Part shown: positions 63,919 through 64,000 of the stretch, piece after piece
How the letters are laid out: every line of letters starts with the position of its first letter
Position numbering within the stretch: the first letter of the stretch is position 1
DNA from: Copromyces sp. CBS 386.78
Taxonomy: Eukaryota > Ascomycota > Sordariomycetes > Sordariales > Sordariaceae
Length of the DNA stretch: 64,000 nt
Assembly (NCBI GenBank): GCA_030685235.1
Contig: MU839197.1
Span: 80,266-144,265, forward strand
Direction of reading: 5' to 3'
Made by a program: the position numbers and the translations under genes
The notes under the pieces: model-generated
What the model was told of the DNA's origin: nothing
The model's input: only the letters and a program-made list of their open reading frames with translations
Database searches by the model: none

Positions 63919-64000
63919 GAAAAAATAAAAATAAAAATAAAAATAAAAATAAAAATAAAAATAAAAATAAAAATAAAAATAAAAATAAAAATAAAAATAA
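63919..64000. repeat. (AAAAT)n microsatellite at the window end
   Basis: At least 15 perfect AAAAT units from about 63921 to the end of the window, probably continuing beyond it. Such tails occur at the 3' ends of non-LTR retrotransposons, and the preceding sequence could be such an end, but no coding part is visible. Confidence 0.9.

Noticed and set aside
1..64000. CRISPR arrays, operons, bacterial ribosome binding sites, phage genes
   Set aside because: The window is fungal nuclear DNA; no regular repeat-spacer array was seen and prokaryotic features are not expected.

Overview
The window is nuclear DNA of a filamentous ascomycete (Pezizomycotina). The evidence is short GT-AG introns of about 45-210 bases with CTAAC/CTGAC-type branch sites, fungus-specific families (CYP53-type P450, fungal AdoMet decarboxylase, GH64), and a large block of transposons mutated in the way repeat-induced point mutation (RIP) does it (CpA to TpA on both strands). 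A Sordariomycete, perhaps Sordariales, is my best guess, but nothing seen fixes the species.

Positions 1-27469 form an extremely AT-rich RIP block containing no intact gene. It resolves into nested transposons. The host layer is a Ty1/copia-type element on the minus strand (1-2350, 17698-20145 and 27318-27469; its 3' end lies outside the window). A Ty3/gypsy chromovirus A (2351-17692, plus strand, 232-base LTRs, TSD CTAAT) sits inside it. A second Ty3/gypsy chromovirus B (9721-17590, 255-base LTRs, TSD CAGCC/CAGCT) sits inside the 3' LTR of A. A small inverted-repeat element (10853-11271) sits inside B and looks unmutated. A third Ty3/gypsy element C (20146-27312, minus strand, 231-base LTRs, TSD CTTAT) also sits in the copia element. 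LTR pairs have equal lengths and the broken A LTR adds up to 135 + 97 = 232, which supports the reconstruction.

Positions 27470-64000 are ordinary, gene-bearing chromatin. In order: a decayed gene with in-frame TAG stops next to the RIP block; tRNA-Thr(AGT); a CYP53-like benzoate 4-monooxygenase (minus); a large unknown protein with tryptophan/acidic motifs (minus), divergent from the cytosolic Fe-S scaffold gene CFD1 (plus); S-adenosylmethionine decarboxylase with a long leader holding small upstream ORFs; a four-helix membrane protein; an F-box protein; a GH64 beta-1,3-glucanase-like protein; a second tRNA-Thr(AGT) (minus); a predicted two-helix membrane protein; a D-2-hydroxyacid dehydrogenase-like enzyme; a HET-like gene remnant; a small hypothetical gene; a secreted-protein gene split by a 658-base TA-flanked inverted-repeat element; a further hypothetical gene; and a tail of remnants, simple repeats and a terminal (AAAAT)n tract.

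The genes do not form a pathway or cluster. They are a mix of housekeeping genes (polyamine synthesis, Fe-S assembly, tRNA) and catabolic or accessory genes. The most notable observations are the nested retrotransposon stack with Cys/His-to-Tyr conversion of its zinc knuckles, the mobile element that interrupts the secreted-protein gene with a clean in-frame target site, and the uORFs inside a candidate leader intron of AdoMet decarboxylase.
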